Source: Rhodospirillaceae bacterium (GTDB taxonomy: Bacteria > Pseudomonadota > Alphaproteobacteria > Rickettsiales > UBA3002). Taken from it: a stretch of 10,888 nt of DNA. The translations under genes were made by a program, and so were the position numbers. The notes beneath the pieces were generated by a model that was given only the letters and a program-made list of their open reading frames with translations, had not been told where the DNA came from and did no database searches. Shown in pieces: positions 1 through 6,503 of this stretch. The first letter of the stretch is position 1. Every line of letters starts with the position of its first letter. The stretch spans positions 1 through 10,888 of the forward strand of contig CANHAG010000014.1 in the NCBI GenBank assembly GCA_947458525.1. Direction: 5' to 3'.

Positions 1-458
1 CCGGCAAACTCCGCCGCGAGCATTCGCTCGGCCAGTGCCATGCCTACCGCATTGGCAAACCCTTGCCCGAGTGGGCCGGTGGTGGTCTCAATCCCCGCCG
101 CATGGCCATATTCGGGGTGGCCGGCGGTTTTACTACCCAGCTGGCGGAAGTGCTTCAGCTCCTCGAGCGTCATATCCTCATATCCCAGCAGGTAATGAAT
201 CGCATATTGCAGCATGGAGCCATGGCCGGCCGAGAGCACGAACCGGTCACGATCCGGCCAGTCGGGGTGGGCGGGGTCGAGTTTCAGAAATTCAGTAAAG
301 AGCACGGTTGCCACGTCCGCCATGCCCATCGGCATGCCGGGATGGCCTGATTTCGCGCGCTCCACCGCATCCATGCTGAGGGCGCGGATGGCACCGGCGA
401 GGGCAGTAACCCCAGGGTTCTGATTCATCACGGGATTGGGCTTCGTGGCAGGTTGCAT
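1..458 (-). CDS. tkt: Transketolase, N-terminal part (cut by the left window edge)
   Basis: Transketolase moves two-carbon ketol units between sugar phosphates in the pentose phosphate pathway, using thiamine diphosphate, in the cytoplasm. Only the first 152 codons are present. The visible N-terminal pyrimidine/diphosphate-binding region shows family hallmarks in order: [20 protein letters not shown] (about 24-43), [15 protein letters not shown] (about 72-86), TAGHPEYGH (111-119) and [10 protein letters not shown] (124-133), including the conserved cofactor- and substrate-contacting histidines. Most of the protein lies outside the window. The start at 458 is uncertain: it has only a weak GGA upstream, and an in-frame ATG at 428 (residue 11) would give a start closer to that of many family members. 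The gene is divergent from the lytic transglycosylase across a 174-base spacer, so it is the first gene of its transcript or stands alone. The identification is secure; the exact start is not. Confidence 0.95.
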   Translation of the reverse strand, partial: MQPATKPNPVMNQNPGVTALAGAIRALSMDAVERAKSGHPGMPMGMADVATVLFTEFLKLDPAHPDWPDRDRFVLSAGHGSMLQYAIHYLLGYEDMTLEELKHFRQLGSKTAGHPEYGHAAGIETTTGPLGQGFANAVGMALAERMLAAEFA

Positions 459-632
459 AGGTTATTCCGGTGGCTGGCGGTGAATGAGCCATTCCTCTAC
501 ACGCGGGCGCGCATGGAGGCAAGGGCAAGGAATATTCTGCCCATACCGCACCCTTTGCCCTGACTTTCAGAAAATCATAAGAAAAACCAGAATCTTCATA
601 AAATTGTAACAAATCTATTGTATGGTCATCTT
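459..632. promoter_or_regulatory. Divergent intergenic region between tkt and the lytic transglycosylase
   Basis: This 174-base spacer must carry promoters for both divergent genes. The part from about 565 to 632 is markedly AT-rich compared with the flanking genes. On the minus strand a TATGAT (579 down to 574) could be the -10 of tkt, which would give a leader of about 100 bases. On the plus strand TAAAAT (599-604) could be the -10 of the transglycosylase gene. Neither has a convincing -35 hexamer at 16-18 bases, so both assignments are tentative. No gene, strong hairpin or repeat was seen here. Confidence 0.35.
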
Positions 633-1445
633 ATGACTGCACGTAATAACTTTGCAATTATCCGTGAAACCGCGGGAAGACTGGGTGCCAGCAGCAGCGA
701 GACTGAGTATCTCATTGCAATTGCGCAGCGTGAAAGCAGTGGCCGGGCGGATGCAGCAAACCCGAACAGCAGCGCCCGCGGCCTGTTTCAGTTTATCTCC
801 TCCACGGCCGCGAGATACGGGCTGGGGCCGCATAATATCTATGATCCTGAGGCGCAGACCCGCGCGGCACTGGCGCTGACCCGCGACAACGCTAACGCGC
901 TACGCGGTGTGCTGAACGGGCAGGAACCAACGGCGGGAGATCTTTATCTGGCGCATTTCATGGGTGCGGGTGGTGCCCGCAGCGCCATTGCAGCGGCCAG
1001 TGCCAACCCTGATACTCCGGTCGGAGCGGTATTAAGCCCCGGCGCTATCCGTGCCAATGCCTCCATACGCTTCCGTGGAAAACAGTTTTCCCAGTTCAGC
1101 GTGCAGGACCTGAGAGACTGGGCATCCTCTGTATCAGATGGTAATTTCTATGTGGATGCACGCGAACGCGGCGACCTCGATAGAGGCCGGGAATATGCAC
1201 GCCGGCTACTGCGCAATAATGGTGTTGCAGAAGATCAGATTGAACGGATGCTTGAACTTGAGAGGCAGAATCCCTTTTTCGGCGCTATTTTTCAGCTTGT
1301 CATGCGCATTATTGAACAGATTACCCCGAACGGGCCTCTTGAAGTGGCGCCGGGAGACCGGCTGCCTGTTCAGCATGTTCAGGAACCATCTGCGCCAGCA
1401 CCCACTCCCCGTCAACCCGCTGCTGCGATGACAAGACAAGCCTAA
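633..1445 (+). CDS. Lytic transglycosylase (SLT/lysozyme-like fold), no signal peptide
   Basis: This is a probable peptidoglycan lytic transglycosylase of 270 residues that would cleave the MurNAc-GlcNAc bond with formation of an anhydro end. Seen directly: AIAQRESSGR with the candidate catalytic Glu34, the GLFQF motif (50-54), and YLAHFMGAGGA (about 105-115), in the order expected of the SLT domain. The second half (about 150-230) is charged and unassigned. A proline/alanine-rich tail follows from about residue 245. There is no N-terminal signal peptide or lipobox, so export would need a dedicated route, as for enzymes of phage particles or envelope-spanning machines, or the protein acts after lysis; this is inference. 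The start is uncertain: ATG at 633 is preferred, TTG at 618 is in frame, and neither has a clear Shine-Dalgarno. The gene converges on uppS with a 17-base gap. The domain call is firm; the biological role is open. Confidence 0.85.
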   Translation: MTARNNFAIIRETAGRLGASSSETEYLIAIAQRESSGRADAANPNSSARGLFQFISSTAARYGLGPHNIYDPEAQTRAALALTRDNANALRGVLNGQEPTAGDLYLAHFMGAGGARSAIAAASANPDTPVGAVLSPGAIRANASIRFRGKQFSQFSVQDLRDWASSVSDGNFYVDARERGDLDRGREYARRLLRNNGVAEDQIERMLELERQNPFFGAIFQLVMRIIEQITPNGPLEVAPGDRLPVQHVQEPSAPAPTPRQPAAAMTRQA

Positions 1446-1462
1446 CCCGGTTAAAAGGTCTG

Positions 1463-2194
1463 CTACCCCGCCTTGCGCTGGCCGAAGCGGCGCTCGCGCT
1501 GGCTGTAGCTGGCGATGGCTTTGTCCAGTTCTTCGGGCGAAAAATCCGGCCAGAGCACATCCGTAAAATAAAGCTCCGTATAGGCGGATTGCCAGAGGAG
1601 AAAATTGCTGAGGCGCTCATCTCCCCCGGTGCGGATGAGCAGATCCGGATCGGGAATGTCATGCGAATAAAGATGGGCGGTGATGGTGTTCTCATCAATC
1701 GCATCCGGCGCCAGCGTTCCGGCGGCGACTTTCGTCGCTATCTGTCGCATGGCGGCCGTAAGCTCCTGCCGGGCGCCATAGGAAATCGCCATGGTCACGA
1801 CCAGCCCGGTATTATTCGCGGTCAGCGCCGCTACTTGAGCCAGATCGCGCTGAATATCCGCCTCCAGATTCTGCATTTCGCCCACAAAACGCATGCGGAT
1901 ATTATGCGCATGCAGGGTCGCGGCTTCGCGCGTCACGTAATGGCGCATCAGCTGCATCAGATCCGCAATTTCGCCCGCCGGGCGGTTCCAGTTTTCAATC
2001 GAGAACGTATAAAGTGTCAGGTGTGAGATGAAAGGCCGCGTGCGGCAGGCCTCAAGCAGACGGCGCAGCACCTCGCCGCCCTCTTTATGGCCACGCGCCC
2101 GGTTGATGCCGCGAGCGGCCGCCCAGCGGCTATTACCATCCATGATGATGGCGATATGTGCGGGCAGAGAGGACATGGCCGGAGAAGAATGCAT
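1463..2194 (-). CDS. uppS: Isoprenyl transferase (undecaprenyl diphosphate synthase)
   Basis: This cis-prenyltransferase condenses isopentenyl diphosphate units onto farnesyl diphosphate to make undecaprenyl diphosphate, the lipid carrier for peptidoglycan and other envelope glycans. Its 243 residues match the family length. Seen motifs: HIAIIMDGNSRWA (13-25) with catalytic Asp19, GHKEGG (35-40), YTFSIENWNRP (62-72), ISYGARQEL (137-145), and DLLIRTGGDERLSNFLLWQ (184-202) followed by the Mg-binding Glu207 region and WPDF. The start at 2194 has AGGG seven bases upstream; the ATG at 2176 (Met7) has no such site. It is the last gene of the minus-strand block, 111 bases after frr. That gap holds a dispersed hairpin repeat (2213-2284), which could separate its expression from frr. 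cdsA and dxr, which commonly follow uppS, are absent; the next gene is convergent. Confidence 0.97.
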   Translation of the reverse strand: MHSSPAMSSLPAHIAIIMDGNSRWAAARGINRARGHKEGGEVLRRLLEACRTRPFISHLTLYTFSIENWNRPAGEIADLMQLMRHYVTREAATLHAHNIRMRFVGEMQNLEADIQRDLAQVAALTANNTGLVVTMAISYGARQELTAAMRQIATKVAAGTLAPDAIDENTITAHLYSHDIPDPDLLIRTGGDERLSNFLLWQSAYTELYFTDVLWPDFSPEELDKAIASYSQRERRFGQRKAG

Positions 2195-2212
2195 TACGCT
2201 ACCCTGTTACGC

Positions 2213-2284
2213 TTTGTCATCGCCGCGCAGGCGGGGATCCAGACCCAAGAAAAAATGGATTCCCACTTTCGCGGAAATGACAAA
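2213..2284. repeat. Dispersed palindromic repeat, copy A (frr-uppS spacer)
   Basis: This is an imperfect palindrome bounded by TTTGTCAT (2213-2220) and ATGACAAA (2277-2284), with a second nested pair ATCCA (2237-2241) and TGGAT (2256-2260). The left arm contains CCGC-GCAG-GCGG and the right arm a weaker TTCC...GGAA hairpin. It matches copy B (9976-10058) in boundaries, left-arm core (GCGCAGGCGGG) and right-arm core (CTTTCGC), but the hairpins are more degraded and the centre differs (A-rich here). It lies inside the operon between the frr stop and the uppS Shine-Dalgarno, so its transcript could affect RNA processing or expression of uppS. Confidence 0.85.
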
Positions 2285-2305
2285 TACCATGTCGGTTGCC
2301 CCGCA

Positions 2306-2851
2306 TCATACGCTCATGATGTCTTTCTCTTTGGCGGCGAGGGCTTCATCGACTTTTTTAACGAAATCATCCGTCATTTTCTGAATCTGTTCGGATTGTT
2401 TGCGGTGTTCGTCTTCAGAGATTTTTTTCTCTTTTTCCTGCTGTTTCAGCGCATCCATCCCGTCGCGCCGCACGTTGCGGATGGCGACTTTCGCCCCTTC
2501 CGCATATTTGCCGGCGATTTTGGAAAGCTCCTTGCGCCGCTCTTCCGACAGCGCAGGAATGGGCACGCGGATGAGCTGGCCGTCAGGCGAAGGGTTAAGC
2601 CCAAGATTCGCCTGGCTGATGGCTTTTTCCACCGCCTTGACCATGGATTTATCCCATACCTGCACGGTGATCATGCGCGGTTCTGGCACATTGACCGTGC
2701 CCACCTGATTCATCGGCATCATTGCGCCGTAGGCCTCGACCTGAATGGAATCAAGCAGATTGGCCGAAGCGCGCCCGGTGCGCAGCCCGGCAAATTCATG
2801 ATGCAGCGTTTTGAGTGCTCCATCCATCCGTTTTTGCAGTTCCTGTTGCAT
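2306..2851 (-). CDS. frr: Ribosome recycling factor
   Basis: RRF works with EF-G to split the post-termination ribosome so that its subunits can be reused. The 181-residue length is close to the usual 185. Seen features: the alpha-helical start with [10 protein letters not shown] (20-29), the hinge and domain II region with [22 protein letters not shown] (split here over residues 46-67), [13 protein letters not shown] (97-109), and the conserved RNVRRD (125-130), followed by a long charged C-terminal helix. The start at 2851 is well supported: AAGGAG lies seven bases upstream and overlaps the pyrH stop codon (TAAGGAG). The 11-base gap makes translational coupling to pyrH likely. Order pyrH-frr-uppS is the standard bacterial one. 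Confidence 0.98.
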   Translation of the reverse strand: MQQELQKRMDGALKTLHHEFAGLRTGRASANLLDSIQVEAYGAMMPMNQVGTVNVPEPRMITVQVWDKSMVKAVEKAISQANLGLNPSPDGQLIRVPIPALSEERRKELSKIAGKYAEGAKVAIRNVRRDGMDALKQQEKEKKISEDEHRKQSEQIQKMTDDFVKKVDEALAAKEKDIMSV

Positions 2852-2862
2852 GTGCTTTCTCC

Positions 2863-3615
2863 TTAGTTCCTGATGTCGCTGATGGTGGTGAATTTACCCT
2901 CGCCATTGATAATGCGGACGCAGTTTCCCGGCTCATGAATGGAAAATACCAGAATCGGGATATGGTTTTCGCGCGCCAGTGAAATCGCTGCCGCATCCAT
3001 CACTTTCAAATCCTTGCTCAGCACATCGTGATAGGTCAGATGCTCAAACCGCGTGGCATTCGGATTTTTCTTGGGGTCAGCGTCATAGACTCCGTCAACC
3101 TGCGTGCCTTTCATGAGCGCATCGCACTGCATTTCAGAAGCACGCAGCGCCGCAGTCGTATCCGTTGTAAAATACGGGCTGCCAATGCCGCCTGCAAAAA
3201 TCACCACCCGGCCTTTTTCCATATGCCTGAGCGCCCGGCGGCGGATGTAAGGTTCGCAGACCTGCTGCATCTCAATCGCTGAAAGCACGCGGGTAGGCAC
3301 GCCCATGCCTTCAAGAATATTCTGAATGGCAAGGCCGTTCAGCACGGTGGCCAGCATGCCCATATAATCGGCGCTTGCGCGCTCCATGCCTTTGGCTGCG
3401 CCCGAAATACCGCGGAAGATATTGCCGCCCCCCACCACCACACAGACCTCTACCCCAAGCGCAACGACCGATTTCAAATCCGCCGCAATACGCTGGATGG
3501 TGTCAAGATCCTGCCCGTAGGGCTTATCGCCCATCAGCGCCTCGCCCGAGACCTTGATGAGCACCCGGCGGAACCTGGTATGGGTGGTTTTGGCAGTGGC
3601 GGATATGGCGGTCAT
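2863..3615 (-). CDS. pyrH: UMP kinase
   Basis: PyrH phosphorylates UMP to UDP with ATP, a cytoplasmic step in pyrimidine nucleotide synthesis. It belongs to the amino-acid kinase fold and is usually hexameric and controlled by UTP and GTP. The 250 residues include KVSGEAL (21-27), the glycine-rich [10 protein letters not shown] (60-69), [11 protein letters not shown] (83-93), [19 protein letters not shown] (141-159), and [15 protein letters not shown] (169-183). The N-terminus carries about 14 extra residues before the first strand, which is common. The start at 3615 has AGGAG eight bases upstream. A tiny ORF with an even better Shine-Dalgarno (3612-3638) precedes it and overlaps its ATG in an ATGA configuration. 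The upstream neighbour is the hydrolase gene rather than the usual tsf. frr follows at 11 bases. Confidence 0.98.
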   Translation of the reverse strand: MTAISATAKTTHTRFRRVLIKVSGEALMGDKPYGQDLDTIQRIAADLKSVVALGVEVCVVVGGGNIFRGISGAAKGMERASADYMGMLATVLNGLAIQNILEGMGVPTRVLSAIEMQQVCEPYIRRRALRHMEKGRVVIFAGGIGSPYFTTDTTAALRASEMQCDALMKGTQVDGVYDADPKKNPNATRFEHLTYHDVLSKDLKVMDAAAISLARENHIPILVFSIHEPGNCVRIINGEGKFTTISDIRN

Positions 3616-3638
3616 TTTCTTTGCTCCTGTCGCAGCAC
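3612..3638 (-). CDS. Possible 8-residue leader ORF overlapping pyrH
   Basis: A GTG at 3638-3636 begins a short frame, MLRQEQRK, that ends at TGA 3614-3612. That stop shares ATGA with the pyrH start (3615-3613). It is preceded by AAGGAGG (3654-3648) at a nine-base spacing, the strongest Shine-Dalgarno in this spacer and stronger than the AGGAG used by pyrH itself, which lies inside the mini-ORF. Translation of the leader would deliver a terminating ribosome onto the pyrH start. This could be a coupling or control device, or a coincidence in a purine-rich leader. There is no protein-level support. Confidence 0.35.
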   Translation of the reverse strand: MLRQEQRK

Positions 3639-3700
3639 GAGAAGTAGCCTCCTTACGGATTTTGGCAAGCGTAATTCGCGCCCGCCCCGGAAAAGTGATC

Positions 3701-4456
3701 TTACGCCCCGCTGATCCGCTCGCGCATCTGCAGCACAGCGTTAAACAGCAGCTTCATATCTTCCGGGCGCGAGAGGCGGTGATCGCCATCCTTCACCAGT
3801 GTCACCGCGACCTCGTGGCTGGTCAGTTTCGCGGCGATATCAAGCGCAAGCGGCCATGGTACATCCTCGTCTCGCTGTCCTTGCAGCAGATGCACCGGCC
3901 CATCATACGGAATGGGATGATCCATCAGAAGATGGCGCTTTGCCTCTTCAAATAGATGTTTTGTGGTGGGCACCTCCCTGCCCCAATATTCACTCATACG
4001 CCAGATGACGCCTTCTTCCTCCATCTGCTGGCGTTCTTCGGGCGTCATTTTTGCCGGAAAACTCTCGGTAAAATCGGGGGCGGCGGCAATACCGATCAGC
4101 CCGCGCGCCTGCGCGGCGCGCTCACGCGCGACGGCGAGCATCACCCAGCCGCCCATGCTTGAGCCAATGAGTATCTGCTCACCGGTTGCCACCTCATCAA
4201 GAATCGTGAGTGTATCCGCAATGGCATGGCCAATCGTGAACTCAAGAAAATCGCCCTTGGTTTCACCATGGGCAAAACAATCAAACCGGGTGAAGGGAAT
4301 ATTGTGCGCACGGCAGAAATCCTCGAGTGCCAGCGCTTTTGATCCGCCTTTGTCGGAGCGGAATCCGTGAATAAACACCACCCCCACCCCTTTGCCCGGC
4401 TGCTGTGCATAGGCAATGTCATATCCGGCCTGCGACGAGTGGTAGCGCGTGGTCAT
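3701..4456 (-). CDS. Alpha/beta hydrolase, ABHD10-like acyl thioesterase/esterase
   Basis: This 251-residue protein has a canonical alpha/beta hydrolase core. Seen: the oxyanion-side [16 protein letters not shown] (26-41), [12 protein letters not shown] (55-66), the nucleophile elbow [10 protein letters not shown] (95-104) with Ser100, an acid in [12 protein letters not shown] (Asp196 or Asp198), and the histidine in DGDHRL (His226). The spacing and wording of these blocks, including TKALA/SKALA-type, GSSxGGW and the [16 protein letters not shown] segment, resemble the mitochondrial enzyme ABHD10, described as a depalmitoylating thioesterase and acyl-glucuronide hydrolase. The substrate here is unknown. 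No signal peptide was seen, so it is probably cytoplasmic. Its start has AAGGAG five bases upstream, in the 12-base gap after the dnaG stop, so it is probably co-transcribed and coupled with dnaG. The 85-base spacer after it leads to pyrH. Confidence 0.88.
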   Translation of the reverse strand: MTTRYHSSQAGYDIAYAQQPGKGVGVVFIHGFRSDKGGSKALALEDFCRAHNIPFTRFDCFAHGETKGDFLEFTIGHAIADTLTILDEVATGEQILIGSSMGGWVMLAVARERAAQARGLIGIAAAPDFTESFPAKMTPEERQQMEEEGVIWRMSEYWGREVPTTKHLFEEAKRHLLMDHPIPYDGPVHLLQGQRDEDVPWPLALDIAAKLTSHEVAVTLVKDGDHRLSRPEDMKLLFNAVLQMRERISGA

Positions 4457-4468
4457 GGGGTCTCCTTG

Positions 4469-6370
4469 TCAGTATTTTTTTACGCGGGTGAATGAAACAT
4501 CGGTAGCAAGATAATCATGGCGACCCACCGGCCCCAGTAGCTCCAGCTGCTTTTGCAGATCCAGAAGGCGCTGGTTATTCTCCTCCGTCAGGTTTTCTGC
4601 AAGGGCGCGCTCTGCCGCAGCAATATCGGCCTTCAGGCTTAAGCGGTGAAGATCATCCACCAGCTCCGGCCAGAAACGCTGGGCGAGCTGCACGCGCGCA
4701 TCCGCATCGCCTGCGCGGGCAAGCCCAAATCTATCAAACGCTTTGGCAAGCACCGCCAGCTCTTCATGGCAGTCTTCTTCGAGTTGCGTGCGCAGATCTT
4801 CCGCCGCAAGGGCGGGCTGTTCAATATGCGCTTCCGTGATGCGCCGGTGGAGTTTCGCAAGCGACGCATTCGGTAGTGGCAGCGCCAGCCAGACTTCCTC
4901 CGCATGCGGATCACTCAGCAGATCCGGATGGGTGATGACCAGCGCCACCAGCTGCGCCACCGGCATGACAAAGGCCGCATCCACATTACGCGGGGTGGGT
5001 GGCGGCGGCGGCGTGGGCACACCTGTTGTCATCCCTGAGTTGCCGCGGAATTTTCTGAAGTCCTGCCGTGATGCATGCGCGGCAGGCACGCGGCGCGGGG
5101 CGGCATGCGCGCGCAATTTCTCGCGCATGAACTGCTTATAATAATGCTGCACGCCGGGATGTTTGATTTCTCCCACACGCTGCATCAGGGTTGCTTCCTG
5201 CGCGGCTTGTGCCTCAGGGGTGGTGGCCGCCTGCCCCATCTGCTGCTGCCATAAGGTTTCAGCCAGTGGCCGAGCCGCAGCCAGAATCTCGTGCAGCGCC
5301 TCTACCCCATGCTGGCGGATGAGCGAATCCGGATCCTCGCCCTTTGGCAGGGTGGCAAATTTCAGGGTTTTTCCGGGCACCAGCATCGGCAGCGCCAGCT
5401 CCATCGCGCGCGTCATGGCGCGCTGGCCGGCACTATCACCATCAAGGCATAACATCGGCGCATCTACCATCTGCCAGCAAAGCTGCAACTGTTCTGCGGT
5501 GACGGCCGTGCCAAGCGGGGCAACGGCCTGGGCAATACCTGCCTGCGCCATCACAATCACATCCATATAGCCTTCGGCCAGAATCAGCTCCCCCGCTGCA
5601 TGGGCGGCGCGCCGCGCGCGGTCGAGATTAAAGAGCATGCGACCCTTATGGAAAAGCGGCGTCTCGGGCGAGTTGAGATATTTTGGCGCTTCCGTATTTG
5701 GTTCGCCCGGCAAGATACGCCCACCAAACGCCACCACGCGGCTTTTGCGATCGCGAATGGGAAAAATCAACCGGCGGCGGAAGCGGCTATAAGGAGTTTT
5801 TTGTTCCACCTGAATCAAGAGCCCCGCTTCGATAAGTTGCGCGGGCGTGATATTTTTCGTGGCCATGGCTTTGGTCAGCGCATCACGATCCGCCGGAGCG
5901 AAGCCGATGCGGAACGTGTCGCGCGTGGCGGCGCTCAGCCCGCGCTCTGCGATATAACGGCGGGCAAGCTCGCCCTCGGCGGAATCCTCAAGTTGTGACT
6001 CGAACCAGCGACAGGCCTCTTCAACCACAGATTGTAAACTACGCGATTTTTCCTCGCGTTTCGCCTCCTGCCAATCCTGTTTCGGCAGGGCAAGGCCAGC
6101 CTGTAATGCCAGTTTCTCAATGGCTTCCGGATAGGTAAGCCGCTCATAATCCATGGTAAAACCAATCACGTCCCCATGCGCGCCGCAGCCGAAGCAATGG
6201 AAAAACCCCTTCTCGTCATTGATGGTAAAGGAGGGGGTTTTTTCCTTATGGAAAGGGCAGAGCGCTTTATATTCCCGGCCTGCGCGTTTCACGGGCACTG
6301 CGCGGCCAATCACCTCGGAAATCCGGTACCGCGCCTTCAAATCCTCTATAAAGCTTTGAGAATAATTCAT
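4469..6370 (-). CDS. dnaG: DNA primase
   Basis: DnaG synthesises RNA primers at the replication fork and is recruited by the DnaB helicase. The 633 residues show an N-terminal CHC2 zinc domain (Cys38, His41, Cys59, Cys62), the catalytic core beginning near 110 with RFRRRLIFPIRD (196-207) and FGGR, and a TOPRIM domain with AEGYMDV (Glu266) and CLDGDSAG (Asp310, Asp312), followed by LPKGEDPDSL (341-350). A proline run (about 452-460) marks the linker to the C-terminal helicase-interaction domain (about 465-633), which is divergent, as is usual. The ATG at 6370 has no Shine-Dalgarno; its leader is an A/T tract. A six-codon mini-ORF (6387-6367) ends in an ATGA overlap with this start. The hydrolase gene follows 12 bases downstream; rpoD, its frequent partner, is not here. 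Confidence 0.98.
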   Translation of the reverse strand: MNYSQSFIEDLKARYRISEVIGRAVPVKRAGREYKALCPFHKEKTPSFTINDEKGFFHCFGCGAHGDVIGFTMDYERLTYPEAIEKLALQAGLALPKQDWQEAKREEKSRSLQSVVEEACRWFESQLEDSAEGELARRYIAERGLSAATRDTFRIGFAPADRDALTKAMATKNITPAQLIEAGLLIQVEQKTPYSRFRRRLIFPIRDRKSRVVAFGGRILPGEPNTEAPKYLNSPETPLFHKGRMLFNLDRARRAAHAAGELILAEGYMDVIVMAQAGIAQAVAPLGTAVTAEQLQLCWQMVDAPMLCLDGDSAGQRAMTRAMELALPMLVPGKTLKFATLPKGEDPDSLIRQHGVEALHEILAAARPLAETLWQQQMGQAATTPEAQAAQEATLMQRVGEIKHPGVQHYYKQFMREKLRAHAAPRRVPAAHASRQDFRKFRGNSGMTTGVPTPPPPPTPRNVDAAFVMPVAQLVALVITHPDLLSDPHAEEVWLALPLPNASLAKLHRRITEAHIEQPALAAEDLRTQLEEDCHEELAVLAKAFDRFGLARAGDADARVQLAQRFWPELVDDLHRLSLKADIAAAERALAENLTEENNQRLLDLQKQLELLGPVGRHDYLATDVSFTRVKKY

Positions 6371-6405
6371 TTTATTTTTATTTGCATGCCATGTTGATTC
6401 CGCGG

Positions 6406-6433
6406 TTGACCCGCCCTATGCGCCCATTATGCT
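6406..6433 (+). promoter_or_regulatory. Sigma70-type promoter for the YgjP-like gene
   Basis: TTGACC (6406-6411) and TATGCT (6428-6433) are separated by 16 bases: five of six and four of six consensus matches. Transcription would begin near 6440. This makes the in-frame ATG at 6429, which lies inside the -10, an unlikely start and supports a start further downstream (6504). It sits in the divergent spacer with dnaG. Confidence 0.55.
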
Positions 6434-6435
6434 GG

Positions 6436-6468
6436 GGGTGTGGGGTTGGATTACAACCAAACACACCC
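6436..6468 (+). other. Two-part hairpin in the leader of the YgjP-like gene
   Basis: GGGTGTG (6436-6442) pairs perfectly with CACACCC (6462-6468), and GGTTG (6444-6448) with CAACC (6454-6458), around a GATTA loop, with a one-base versus three-base (AAA) internal bulge. That is 12 Watson-Crick pairs. It lies just downstream of the predicted -10, so a start near 6440 would remove part of the outer stem; it may instead matter as DNA or from an upstream start. No T-run follows, so it is not a standard terminator. Confidence 0.5.
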
Positions 6469-6473
6469 AATCA

Positions 6474-6488
6474 CAACAACAACAACAA
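6474..6488 (+). repeat. (CAA)5 tract in the leader of the YgjP-like gene
   Basis: Five perfect CAA units end 15 bases before the chosen ATG (6504). They are part of a 40-base stretch without any G (6451-6490). Such RNA is unstructured and could help ribosome loading; if translation began at 6429 it would encode a glutamine run. The AAAAGG at 6487-6492 directly after it is the only Shine-Dalgarno-like sequence. Confidence 0.6.
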
Positions 6489-6503
6489 AAGGCAATGCAC
6501 GCT

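Noticed and set aside
292..612. Minus-strand frame of 106 codons across the tkt start and spacer
   Set aside because: It overlaps the secure transketolase frame in another phase and shows low-complexity shadow composition.
1446..1462. Terminator between the convergent transglycosylase and uppS
   Set aside because: Only AACC-C-GGTT is seen: a four-pair stem with a one-base loop and no T-run, too weak to call.
2087..2866. Long plus-strand open frame of 259 codons opposite frr and uppS
   Set aside because: It is antisense to two well-recognised genes and passes through the repeat; its sequence has no recognisable domain.
6474..6488. CRISPR-like or satellite array at the CAA tract
   Set aside because: Only five trinucleotide units in one place, without spacers or longer repeats.
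6429..6503. N-terminal extension of the YgjP-like protein with a glutamine run
   Set aside because: The ATG at 6429 lies inside the predicted -10 element, has no Shine-Dalgarno, and the added residues are atypical of the family.
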